Shown: positions 1-11,556 of the stretch, one piece after another | Layout: each line of letters opens with the position of its first letter | Position numbering within the stretch: the stretch's first letter is position 1 | Assembly: GCF_947623445.1 (NCBI RefSeq) | Contig: NC_135242.1 | Location: forward strand, 2,790,001 to 2,854,000 | Length of the DNA: 64,000 bases | Direction of reading: 5' to 3' | Source: Clavelina lepadiformis | Taxonomy: Eukaryota > Chordata > Ascidiacea > Aplousobranchia > Clavelinidae | The notes under the pieces: generated by a model | Told to the model about the DNA's origin: nothing | Database searches by the model: none | The model's input: only the letters and a program-made list of their open reading frames with translations | Position numbers and translations under genes: made by a program

Positions 1-62
1 ATTAAGACTCGTTCTACTGTTACAATTGCTCTGAATAAATAAAGTCATTTAACAATTTACTT

Positions 63-68
63 TTTATT
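63..68 (-). terminator. candidate polyadenylation signal of kinase A
   Basis: TTTATT on the plus strand (AATAAA on the minus) lies about 270 nt past the stop of the minus-strand kinase gene. The rest of 1-338 is AT-rich 3' flank with no other feature that I see. Confidence 0.3.
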
Positions 69-338
69 GCACAACTCCAAAATTTAAAATGATTAAAAAA
101 GCAGAGTATAAGTGCTGAGTGACTACTTTAATGGATGCAATCAAAGCTGGTTTCATAAATAAACAGAAGCTTGACTGTGGCTAACACACACATTGGCTAG
201 TACATGAAAGCTGATGTCATTGACGCAATAAACATTACGATTATTATGCAAGTACAACAATACCAAAATGAGGAATAATTAATCGACAAGTTAAGAGCAC
301 ACGCAAAAAAATTGGCACCAGACATATTGCATTCGACC

Positions 339-3300
339 TCAAAGGATCAAGCACTTCTTTTGTTTTGCATCTTCTCGGGAATTTATTATCATCTGGTAAA
401 AGAGGATGGCACGCAGAGTGCGAAACTGGACCTTAAAGTCTCCATCAACAAATGAGTCATCGCCAGCATAGGTTGAAAGTTCTTCAAGTAACGGACGATA
501 TTCTTTGGTGATCTTATCACGCTGGAATGGCTTTTCCAAATCCAATTTGCTGAAAGAGTCCAGCAAGCTTTGAAAAAATTCGACAATAATCTGGGATTTT
601 CTTGGAGAAGGTGAAAGTTGTTTGCATGATGCAGATCCGCACTGAATCATACGCAAGGCCATATCATTTCGGCTACGCAAGTAAAGCTGCTTTGTAATGT
701 TCCCAATTTCAAAGCACAAAGTGGCAACATCGTCCTGCGAGAGCGACACCTTCTTCAGGGCTGAAATTGCTTCATTGCATAAGCCATCAATATCGTCTTT
801 GTTAAGCAAAATTTTTAACCTCAAAAGAAAGAATTTACTTTGAACCTCTAAGAAACAGTCTTTTTGGTATTCATGGTGCTGCAAACAGTCACAAAGAAAT
901 TCTAGGGTGTCACTTTCCTTATCCAATGTTGGATACTCTTCAACAAGTTTGCAGATATCTGCAAAAACCAATGTAGTTTCATAATTACGTGGTTGATATT
1001 TATGAATATTTCTGTTAGGTCACCTTCATTAAGCCACAAAAGTACAGGACAGTTTACTCATGCCACTTACTTTGAACAGATATGTGAACATTGCTTATTT
1101 CTCTTTTTGCTGGGTCATCGCCTAGAGACTCTCTATAGTATAGCAAGGCGAATTTGGGATTTTCTTTGTTTCTATAGGTAACAGCCAAGTTGTTGCAGCA
1201 GGATCCGTACAAACCAAACTCTTTACAGCTTGCCCCGAGCACATTTTCAAGCAAAGTTACGGCCTGTAGTAAAAGATCTATACCTTGGTCTGTGTCACCA
1301 ATTTCCTCATAACACTGGGCCATGCACTGCCAGCAGGCTGCCTTTGCCTCGGCTAAAATGGTCTTGTCGTTGCACTTTGTGGACTGAATCGATGATAGTT
1401 GGGTTTCCAATGATTCTATTATGTCCATAAAGTCCAGATCAGCCTGATCCTTGACAAGAAGAATAATTCCATTGAAGATGTGTGCACAATCTTTTATGAG
1501 TCCCAGCTTGGCGGTTGAAGTAAAGATACATTTTGCTACAATCCCAGCTGACTGTAGCAGGAGAACCGAAACACTTGCAATGGCTTTGCTGTTTTCCTTT
1601 TTCTCTGTGATAAGTTTCTTTGCACAAGAGGACAATTCAGTTCCAAGTATAATGGCTTCCTCTTCTTCCAGAGAAATGTTCTCAAGAGATGTTCTCAGAT
1701 TATTGCATTCTCGCAGGGCTCCATCCAAGTATTGCTGGGATGCTAAAGTCTCTACGGACTTCAGTTTTGACATGTAACTCCTGAAACCTTAATTAATTCA
1801 GAAATCAGAAGGTTGAAGTTAAGCCCACAGCCCATTTCCCTACTAACGTTATCCAAAAGCAGTGAATACTTGCAATACAATTTAGGTTAAAAAATGTGTC
1901 TGAGAGAGTTCTTACCGTCGCTTAGATGGCTCCAATGTAAATCCCATTCGTCTTCATCTGTAGATTGCTGTAATTCAATCATATTTTGTGCAACAACCTT
2001 TTTTAGAGCACCCTTGTGAGCTGTTTAAAGGTTTCAAGTTAAAAAATGAATTCTCTTTTCATGATTTTTCAAAAATGAAATACTGCAAATTCTAGTAACA
2101 AATGTAAAGCTCTCACAAGCCACATAACATGTTTACCCTTTGTCCCAGATGCTACAACGTCTATTGGCCCTGAGTTTTCAAAATCCTGGTAGACTTTCCT
2201 GATATTGACGTAAGGTAGTACACTTGCAACATGACCAGCAACTTTTGCATCATTCACATCCTTGAGCTTTTTTTGGAGCCCATCTCGAACATCGATCATC
2301 GCTGGCCTATTCTCCGGATGCTTGGATATGCATTTGGTCATGAGGTCCTCCAGCAATGAAAAGATCTCAATTCCATTGCTCTCATCCGACCCTAACATGT
2401 CTTCCCTCATTTGCTGCAAAGAAGCAATGTCAAACGATATGTGAGAAATATCCTGTTGCATAATGGCAAAAATCTTTGCCATGGACGGATACTTCCGAGT
2501 TATTGCAACGAGCAGAATGATGCCAAAGCTGTAGACATCCATTGCTGTGCTCAGTCGGTCGTAGTCTTCTGCCAATCGTTCCGGAGCAGCAAACAACAGA
2601 GTGCACTCGAGACCTTCTCCAGGTTTATCAGGACCTGCTTTCAAGCTTCCTGTGCGGTGGGACAAAACAGCTCCACCAAAGTCAGCGATCTTGCAGTTCA
2701 AGTCGAGAGTAAGGAGAATGTTCTGTGGCTTCAAATCTCCGTGAGCAATTCTTTGATTTTTCATAAGATTGTGGAGATAGGTTATTCCATCAGATACCTC
2801 ATAACCCATTCGAAGTAGCAGAGAAACTGGAATCCTCGGGACACTTTCATTTGTTAGCAGGTCATGTAAAGAGCCAGCCGGCATGAACTCCATCACCATA
2901 CCGATCCACCCCCGACACTTAAGCACACCTTCGATGCGTATGACATTTTTGTGCCTTGCCAACCGCATTAAGTTAATCTCCTTTTCAAATCTGCGTGCAA
3001 CACCCGAATAACATTATATAGTAGTCGAGATACATATTATGAACGCAGAAGCTTAGCTGGCATTAAAAGACAACCAGCTAGCTAACTTTTTTAAAACTCA
3101 CTCAAAAACTTTATGTAATGAAATGCCAAACCAAGACTTACTTCGCCTTGGCTTTTTTCTCTTCTTTTTGCGTTAATTGTTGACATTTGATTGCTAGTTC
3201 ACCCAGAACATTATGGAAACCAATCAGAACCTTTCCATAACCCCCTTCACCAAGAGTGTTGTTGGCATTGTTGCAGTGGATTTCATTCGCATTGAAATGG

Positions 3301-4602
3301 TGCAGACCAGTTACAGAAGCAACTAAATTCTGTGAAGACATAAATATTTTAACAGCTTCAAGTATGACTAAATCTGAATCCGATAGATCCTAAGTCAATA
3401 AACTATTATTTCGCATCAATTTCAACAGGTGAGGATTGTAATTTGGTAGTGGAATACTTTATACAATTGGACAACACTAACTTTATAGGCTACACACAAA
3501 AATTAGCAACCATGTCAAACTACAGTGTCGTTAAAAGGAAAACAAGGCAGATGTACACAAACTGAAGTCCGTTATTTGGTTATCATTTTAATTACAATGT
3601 CACTTGTTGCCAAGGCAATTTAATAAACAGGAAAGTTCAGGCCTGTGCTTGATTGACAGGTGGTAAAAATAAAAAAACCAATCCAAAACAATAACTTAAG
3701 ACATGCACAGCAGTTTTTATAACAATCTCCTCAGGTTGCTCTCCATTGGCTGCACAGGTCTTGTGAACAATGTAGTGAGTTGGTAGTAGGTGACAAATTT
3801 AACAAATCTATTGGGTTTGCACTTGCATCGTAGCCCAGACTTAGTAAAAAATATCCCGCAAACAATACGTTTGTATAGCCACCACCCAATCCTTATATAT
3901 GGTATAAGCAAGTTCAAAAGTCTGCGTTTTTGGTAATAGCAAATAATCCAAAATAATTTTGCACAACACAGAAATCAAATTTAAGACATTGTCACATTCA
4001 AGTACCGTATGTTTGTCTTCAGATCGATAATTCTTTTAAAGTACTAATATGCCAACTGTTGTGGTACGAACAAGTTTTGGTTAAACATTAATGAGCAACA
4101 AATAAGTCTCAGCAAAGCAAATATTTGAATGCTACATATAACTGTCCATGATCCAAAGAACATTGTATTTACACCAACTATGGAAAACATTACTAGAAAT
4201 TCACAGAAATGACGTAGAAAAACAACTAATCAAAGACTAATATGAAAAATAAGTTAATCAAATAACCACAACAATTTGTACTATGAAAAATTTCAATGGG
4301 CTCATGAAGAAACCTAATTGCTAACTGAGATCAATGAAATAAATCTATTTAGCTATGTCTAATACAAAGTTCTATAACCTTTTTCCACACATTGTACATG
4401 CTTTGCCACATCACACAAAACCACTCTATTACAAAACCAATATGACCATTGATAGATAAAAAACCAATAATAATCTTAAGCATTGAGAATATGTGGTTTT
4501 TACAGAATATTTTCAGAAATGTTTTTATACGCACAGTGCATTACACAGCTCCACCCAAATACACATATGCTTTAAGTATATACACACTCTTACCTTTTTC
4601 AT
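339..4602 (-). CDS. RIP/IRAK-like protein kinase with C-terminal TPR-like region (paralogue A)
   Basis: Six coding exons (minus): 4602-4594, 3329-3142, 2990-2137, 2020-1916, 1787-1071, 958-339, about 830 aa. The start exon is only ATGAAAAAG followed by GTAAGA, and the next exon opens in frame after TTCACAG. Kinase domain about residues 25-330: glycine loop GEGGYGKV (30-37), ATP lysine in AIK (51), catalytic loop HGDLKPQN (149-156), DFG (169-171), then APE and DVYSFG. HGD replaces HRD, as in IRAK1-type kinases. The C-terminal half is helical and TPR-like, for example around CWQCMAQCYEEIG and NNLAVTYRNKENPKFALLYY. The 5' end of the 1787-1071 exon is uncertain: the best-looking acceptor (exon from 1780) breaks the frame, while the AG giving 1787 keeps it. 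Paralogue B, its divergent neighbour, has the same exon phases. Substrate unknown; death-receptor or TLR-type signalling is inference. Confidence 0.8.
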
Positions 4603-4893
4603 TTTTCTGAAGACTTTTTGATGTTAGGTTCTTCAGCTTCCGTTTTACTGCCGCTATGAAAGGTAGATGTCACCTTTAAAGCCATGCTATATGATGTTTG
4701 TTGACTCTTGAACATAAAGGCAAACAAAGGGATCGTTTGGACAAAGTGTTTGCGTGCAGACACACGGTAGCCTTAAGAATTAAAAAGCAAAAACGTCCGA
4801 GGGAAAATGACACTAGAAGGAAAGGTTGCAGTCAGAAATTTGAAGTTTGAAAGGTTCAATACGTGATGTTTTATTTTGCATAATTAACTCAAC
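4603..4893. promoter_or_regulatory. shared bidirectional promoter of the two kinase-TPR genes
   Basis: Only 291 bp separate the inferred start codons of the divergent paralogues (ATG at 4602 minus, ATG at 4894 plus). Promoters and 5' UTRs of both genes must lie here, or in further upstream exons that I do not see. I recognise no clear TATA box or named operator. The role is inferred from gene arrangement, not from motifs. Confidence 0.5.
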
Positions 4894-7800
4894 ATGTCCA
4901 AGGTATGTGAAAACTAACCGGTAAAACGTCTATAACTGTGTATAAGCAGACTTAAAAACTATTTTAACAATTGTCTTTTGCAGTAAGTAGTGTGAAACGT
5001 TATGCTAGACAGCTTAGATTAAATATTATTATTATATCTATTTATAACACATTCACTTAATATTCAGCCTCATTGAACAATTATGGTTTATCATTTGCAG
5101 AATGATCTAAACTTTTTGGGCAAAAAGAAGCCAACTTTTCCGGCAGAGAATATTTTTTGCAATGAAAAAGGAAATGTGCTTGGTAGTGGTGGCTTTGCTA
5201 CTGTTTGGGTGGGATATCATGAACAGCATGGAAAATTAGCGGTCAAATGCATTGACTTGAAGGGATCTGCGCAAGCAATGAGAAAAATGAAAGACGAGTA
5301 AGTGGAGGTTATCCAACAAATTACAACCCGATTTTTACCTAAGATTAGTCCAAGGTCTGATAAACTACTGCGCTCATTTTCATTTAGCATTCTAGCGGAG
5401 GCAGGTGCGATGGCCCTGGCTAAACACAAACACATCATCGACATCAAAGGTGTAACAAAAGGTGTTACCTGGGTTGGTATTGTGATGGAATTTATGTCAG
5501 CCGGCTCACTTCAGGACTTAATTGACAACGAAAAAATTAAAATTCTTCCACAACTGCTGACTCGAATGTCATATGAGATGGCTGATGGCATTACATATCT
5601 ACATAACCGAGATGAAAAACGCAGAATTATTCACGGTGACTTGAAACCGGCAAACATACTTCTTGGTCCTCATCTTCACTGCAAGATAGCTGACTTTGGG
5701 GGAGCTGTATTTTCTCTTCACACTGTTTTAGCTAAAAATCAACCCTCAAATGAGGTGGTGGAGCAATTTACACTCATGTTCGGTGCCCCTGAGGTGAATT
5801 CAAATACTCGACCTAGCAAAGCAATGGATGTATACAGCTTTGGGGTTATACTTCTCATTGCAATGGCGGGATGTTACCCTGAAGATGAATTCGATACTTC
5901 TCCTAATGAGCTTCTCCAACATCTTTCACAATCCAAGGACACAAATGAACGCAACTTGACAGAGGATGAACGTCGAGAAACTCGTGACATTTCTTCCATG
6001 CTAGAGGGAATCGTGACAAAATGCCTTGATAAACATCCCGACATCAGGCCACCAATCACGGCCATACGAAGTCAGCTGTACGAGATCCTACATAAACTGG
6101 TTGATCCTTCAACCTTAGCCAAGCAAGTAGCAGACCTGCTTCATGATATTCCTCTGAACAAAGATACATTGGACAAGAAAAATCACACTTCTCTTGCCAA
6201 GTTAAAGGAGAGCAAAGGTAAAAGACTTTTATGTTAAATCCACAAACATGCATTTTTAATGATACTCCATAAAATTAATAAAGTACTCAAAAACTGTACC
6301 AAATACGGGTACTTGACTTTTACTTGAAAGAAGCAGACCAATTTTCTGAAATTATTACAGGTAATTTACTCAGCACAAAGTGCATATTTACAAAGTCATA
6401 CATTTAAATATTGTTTTACAGGGAGTTTGGCAAACTGTGATGAATCATCCAGTGGAGTAACAGGTTAGTTAAATTAATTCCCATAACAAATTAGCTCTGA
6501 AAACTGCCTCTGAGCTATGCCTAAATACTGCAAGTAATTTGCAGAGATTTCTTAGATGTTAATGTCAGCAAATGTTGATATGGTAATAAATTAGTCAAAT
6601 GTTTGATATTTGCATGTTGTGTATACACTGTAATTTAATGTAATGTTGTCTAAAGTGTAATGTTTTTTTTTTTTCCTTTTCAGGTTACAGAGATTTTAAA
6701 AAAACAACAACTTTGATCAAGAAAGCCATTGCATCTAACCTTGCAGAAAAAGTTTCCAGAAAATGTGAGGAACTTGTGACTTTTCTCAATAAAGAAAGCT
6801 TAACAGATGATGAGTTACTTAAAGCAGAAAATGATGTTACTGGTCTGATTAGCATAATAGAAAAGAATATTTCCATGGCCAGTGTAAAACTACTGCATGG
6901 GGTTGCGGAAATTTGCAGAATTTGGCCTAAACCTGAAGGCTTGGTTAAGCTAATTAACAAATGGCTTGACGTGGCAAACAATTTCATATGTCTGATTGAT
7001 GAAAATGATGACACCTTACCTAAGACTATTGGGCAAGTGTTGCTTTATGCAAATGACTTCCTGGATGACCTATCGTCGGTTAAAGAAAATATTTCTGTTC
7101 TCAAAGCAAAAGCCACGAGCTGGAAATCAATCGCTACTTGCCATCGTAGAATGGCCAATCCAGAACGTGAATTGCATTTCAACAAGAAAGCTGTAACTGC
7201 ATTAGAGGATAAGTGGAATGACAGCATGAAGCTTGTAGGTTGCCTATATTCAGCATTGTGCAATAACTTAGGCACAAACTATTATGACAATGACCAGTTT
7301 GATTTGGCGGAGTCATTCTTCGTGAAGGCCTATTACGCAAATCAGGATGCAGAGGATTACGAAACAAAAGATAAAAAGATGAAGAACTTAAGACTGATAA
7401 TTGAAAGTAAGACTTGATTACAATTTGTGTTGCATTTTTTTAATTTTCTTTGCTTGCGTTTTTTGTCAGCCAGAGTTATCTTAAACAACTTCTTGTGCTT
7501 TCTAGACATATGTTTGTTGCACGTGAAAACTCAAAATAGATCCAAAAAAAGCACGAGTGAAATTTACCATCATCTAAGCGAAAATCAGAAAACATCCTCC
7601 ACAACTCTGAATGATCTTATGATCCACTTAATGATTTTACGTTTGGCGCTTTTGCTTCAGCTGCCCAACGATGATGTGAAGATCTTATGTGACAAAGTAA
7701 ACAAGTATCATGAGGATTGCACACCAGACTCACACAATCTCACATGGTTGTGCAATGTATGTCACAAAATTGCTCAGTCGTTGCTTGAGAGCAATCACGA

Positions 7801-8356
7801 AGAGCAAGCTGCCAAGATCCTTCAATGTCTTTTGAAGTTCACTCCATTTCTGACCGACCCTGATAAAAAATTATCTCAGATTTACAATGTTTCCGAGCTC
7901 ATTAACAAAAAAGATTTGCAGCATTTTTTGAAGCAGGAAAAAAGAGATGAAACACCAAACATCTTTCCTCCAATCTGCCACAAAATCATCAAGCAGATTG
8001 AAGAATGTGACGGAGGGGATGAAAAGAGAAAGACGATATGCTTAAGTTCTGCTTTGTGCCATGCCAGCTGGAGTTATTTAAAAGCCAAAGACTACAAGGC
8101 TTGCTTGGATGCTGCTTCAAAAGCTCTCAACACTTACAAATCTTGTGGAGGAGGAAATGAGCCTGATGTTAACTCGATCAAAGCCAAGGTTAAGTTTTGC
8201 GTGGGCATTTGCTACTACCAAATGAAAAACTTTGATTCTGCTAAGTCTGAACTTCAAGAGATGATTGATTTATGCAGAGATGATGAAAAGAAGAAAAATA
8301 ACGTTAATGTAGCTCAAGCTTACCTTGATGAGATGGAAAGGTCCCCAGATACTTAA
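4894..8356 (+). CDS. RIP/IRAK-like protein kinase with C-terminal TPR-like region (paralogue B)
   Basis: Six coding exons: 4894-4902, 5101-5297, 5388-6217, 6422-6463, 6684-7406, 7506-8356; all junctions keep frame, giving about 883 aa. The first exon is ATGTCCAAG then GTATGT; the ATG at 5083 sits in the intron just before the TTTGCAG acceptor and is not needed. Kinase domain about residues 25-330: glycine loop GSGGFATV (31-38), lysine in AVK (52), catalytic HGDLKPAN (151-158), DFG, GAPE, DVYSFG. All residues for activity seem present except the HRD arginine, which is Gly. Residues from about 350 are helical with TPR-like pairs (KSIATCHRRMANPERELHF; LCNNLGTNYYDNDQFDLAESF; FCVGICYYQMKNFDSAKSEL). 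It shares exon phases with paralogue A and diverges from the same promoter, so it is a local duplicate. Function is probably serine/threonine kinase signalling; a regulatory TPR scaffold is inferred. Confidence 0.85.
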
Positions 8357-8395
8357 TGCTGTCATTTTCACTTTTCAATTTGAACGTGCCGTATA

Positions 8396-8443
8396 CATAT
8401 AACGTACTTGCAAGTATTACATACATATAACGTACTTGCAACT
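8396..8443. repeat. short tandem duplication
   Basis: The word ACATATAACGTACTTGCAA occurs twice, about 27 bp apart, just after the kinase B stop codon. It is a simple local duplication with no evident function. Confidence 0.6.
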
Positions 8444-8655
8444 GTAAATAGCAATTTAATTATGATTTATTTATTTATTTTGATAAGGTTAATGCACTCT
8501 ATATTGTCCTTACATCAAGCGTGATATTTGTGCATGCGTTGCTCTGCCTTCAAGAATTTAATCGTTCTTCACACAAAAATATAATGGATGTCGGCCATAT
8601 AATAATATATAATTCTGTTACTGAAAGAAAAGAACAACCAACTTTAATGACAAAT

Positions 8656-8661
8656 AATAAA
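8656..8661 (+). terminator. candidate polyadenylation signal of kinase B
   Basis: AATAAA about 300 nt after the stop codon of the plus-strand kinase gene. No transcript end can be confirmed from sequence alone. Confidence 0.35.
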
Positions 8662-8885
8662 CACTGACATTTAATGGATTAGGCTGCAGCCTAAAATTAT
8701 AAAAAAAATCTAACAAACAAATAATAAATGTAAGAAACAAGTCAAATCCAAGTACTGGCTGAGTCCTGGCATATTTCCTTCACTTAAATTTAATAGAATT
8801 GCGTCATCTGCGTTTGTATGATGCGAAGTTCATAAAATTTGCAATTTAGTGTCAAAAAATACATAATTAATAATTAAAAGATTAC

Positions 8886-8980
8886 AATTATTGCCAAATA
8901 AATTTGCGAGCCAGACTGGAAAGATTAAAGGTTAGAGTCACGATTTCCTAATCATAAAACTCTATTATTTGGCAATAATT
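8886..8980. repeat. short hairpin MITE-like inverted repeat
   Basis: AATTATTGCCAAATAA at 8886-8901 is perfectly matched by its reverse complement at 8965-8980, with 63 bp between. A 16-bp perfect inverted repeat in a 95-bp unit suggests a small MITE or a stable hairpin. I see no clear target-site duplication. Confidence 0.5.
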
Positions 8981-9393
8981 ACTATCTGATTCTTACATTC
9001 ATCATCTTTACGTACACTTGGGGGCCTCAATATAATGCCCTCACTAGACTAATGTACTTTTAAGCCAAACTATTTGTCTTTGCTGAAATTTTTATTCTCG
9101 TAAACTACCGTACTGTACTTTCTAATCTAGAGTCAAATTTATTCTTAGTAGATTTGGACAATTTATGTGTGAGCTACGTGAAATGTATAAACTGGACAAC
9201 AATTTCCTCTGACTTAAGGCAATGTGCTTCTTGACCTATAGACAATGGTCAGGAATTCGACAGAAGCTCCAGAGATTACCTCACTTAAATGAATAGCTTT
9301 GATGGTTAAATGTTGCTTAATTTCAATGCAGTGACTGGCAAATTTTCACTGCTGGGTTTATCACTCTCGTTTTGGATGAGGAAAGAAAGCAAT

Positions 9394-9448
9394 GTGGCGG
9401 CATAGTGCTTGATGGTCCTCGTAATGTAGTGGTCACGGTTTGAATCCT
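9394..9448 (+). repeat. tRNA-derived (SINE-like) fragment
   Basis: GGCGGCATAGTGCTTGATGG resembles a tRNA A box and GGTTTGAATCC, about 30 nt later, matches a B box. The acceptor stem does not pair, so this is not an intact tRNA gene. It may be the head of a decayed SINE. Confidence 0.3.
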
Positions 9449-9597
9449 GCTATTATTTGATTTATGCGTATGTACAAATTGTCCAAATTTATTTTTGATG
9501 TATTTTAGTCATGAGAGGGGAGAGTTTGTTTGGAAGGGATTAGTTTTACGTTAATTTACACTTTGGAAAAAAAATGTCATCTAAAATTGAAAATTAA

Positions 9598-9770
9598 CTT
9601 TACCGTTTGCCGTATTTTTCTACTTCGGTAAATAGCGGCCGGTAAAATAAGTATCTACTTCACTGGTCACCGTTTACCGAAGTAAGAAAATACCAATTGC
9701 GTAACTGGCTAGCCGTTCACCGAAGAAGCTCTTTCCAAATTCGGTAACCGGCAACCGGTGAAATAGACGC
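9598..9770. repeat. structured repeat rich in GGTAA/TTACC
   Basis: An imperfect 20-bp inverted repeat (9613-9632 and 9673-9692, core CTTCGGTAAA/TTTACCGAAG) is followed by further copies of the words TTCGGTAA, ACCGGTGAA and TTCACCGAAG. It looks like the remnant of a foldback element; family unknown. Confidence 0.4.
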
Positions 9771-11556
9771 TGCCTGCCTAAGCCAAAGGGTTACACTATG
9801 TAGGCCTACTTATGTGGCGGCTTGGCTCGCTTTTGTAAAATCCTTACGTCTTTCATAGAAATGTGTTTTCCAGAACAATTGGAGTTTTTAAACTTTCAGT
9901 CCCGCCACATCATTCTTATGAAAGAGTTTTCCAGCTAGTAAATGGAGTTTAAAACTTGCCTTTTCAGAACACTGCAAACTACCGTTGGTATATTTGAAAA
10001 CTTGCTACGAATAACTTCGTGTGAAAGCTCCTTATTTAGTACGTTACCAGGTCGCTTCCAAGTAACTGTTTCCAACTTAACCGAATTTAATTTGCATTGC
10101 AAACGCACCGATTTTCTCGTTCACACGCTTTGAAATGTTCATGCCTTTTTTGTCATATATTTCCGCCACATCGCAGCACGTTTTATAAGCTTGAACTTTT
10201 GTGTGAGACTCGCTCAGAGCCTCAGAACCTCAGTCACAGACGCGAAGTTATAGACATATGTAATACCGTACTACTGTAGCCGTGGTGATTGAATCAGTAG
10301 ATATCGTGTAAACAGTCACATGACTTGTGTTCTCGGTTATTTGTAATATTGAGAAAGTGTACAGCACCTACAATAAAAGCCATTCTGGCAAACGGTATTT
10401 GTCATAGTATAATAAGAACGCATCGCCGTCAATAAGGTTAGAGAATTCTAACCGCACGCAACAATAGAGTCAGATACTAATGTAGTAGGTTAACTAAGTC
10501 AATAACGTAAGCTAAGACCGATAAACTCTGCATCTGTATCTATCGGCATCAAACCCCTGCATTCCAACAACCCCAACCTCGACAGACTACCAACCTCTAC
10601 ACTTATACATTGCGATATTTTACATAATGATTGGTTGTGGATAAACAGCATACTTGATCATTTAAAAATAGGTAACCCAAAAGCATTGCCTGTCCAAAAA
10701 ACTTACCTGGCTCATTTTACAGGTTACTATTGAAACACTTTGTGAATTCTGATTATGATATGGGTTTGACATACAAACATTTGTATCGCTCGATATGAAT
10801 TTCTTAGTAGGGTAACTTCCCAATTGCAAGATGCATAGACACCTTGTAAACAACCGCTATAGTTATTAAAAGCATGGGCATGATCACTAGTTGCGGTTGC
10901 CGTACTTAATTCAGAAAAAGGAAATAATTTTCCGATGGAAATAGCTAGCCTACGTTGTAACATGTTTCGTTAATTTGACTTTGAAATATATATGTTTTAT
11001 CCCTTTATTTTGTGTGGTTTATTTTTATTTCAAAACTCCGGTTTGAACTTTAAGCCTAATAGCCTACAATAACCTTAAAATTTATGATAAATCTTTTTGC
11101 TTATCCAAGTGTTCTCGTAAATCTTGCTTCCAAACTATAACAGAAAGGATATATATTAAACAACTACCTATGTTGGAAAACAGCCAATCTACTTTAACCT
11201 ATTTTAACGAAATAACTTCCCGAAATAACTTGGCTTGTTAATATTCGTATAAATATCAAACTATTCACAGGTAGTTCACTATTTTGTTTTCTCAGAAATC
11301 CGGATTGTTTGGCACATTCCTATCGTGGGAATCATATTGGTTAATGTGAAATGTTGTTTTTGTTATAGCTCGTTTAAAACACTATCATAGATTTAACTAT
11401 TCTGTGGAGAAATACCGGCTAAATCAGGGCTATTTGTGGTGAGATTGGATGTTTACTTTAAATGACGTGAAAGCACAACAGTAATGTAACAATCTAAAAT
11501 GCATGAATGCCGTGAACATTTAAGCTGCACTTTGCTTCAGTCGATTGAACAGCTCT

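Larger units (their letters stand above)
8357..11556. other. intergenic region between kinase B and the lectin gene
   Basis: No credible coding exon on either strand; the short ORFs have no domain, no splice context and no codon bias. It holds a tandem duplication (8396-8443), a perfect inverted repeat (8886-8980), a tRNA-like fragment near 9394-9448, and a GGTAA/TTACC-rich structured repeat (about 9598-9770). The remainder is AT-rich unique-looking DNA. Confidence 0.6.

Noticed and set aside
2411-2818. 135-codon plus-strand ORF
   Set aside because: It is antisense to the kinase A domain exon, whose translation carries the kinase motifs; the plus-strand reading shows no domain.
5083-5100. 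ATG before the second exon of kinase B as start codon
   Set aside because: It overlaps a TTTGCAG splice acceptor, and the 9-nt upstream exon fits in frame and is mirrored in the paralogue.
9394-9448. Intact tRNA gene
   Set aside because: A- and B-box-like words are present, but no acceptor or anticodon stem pairs convincingly.
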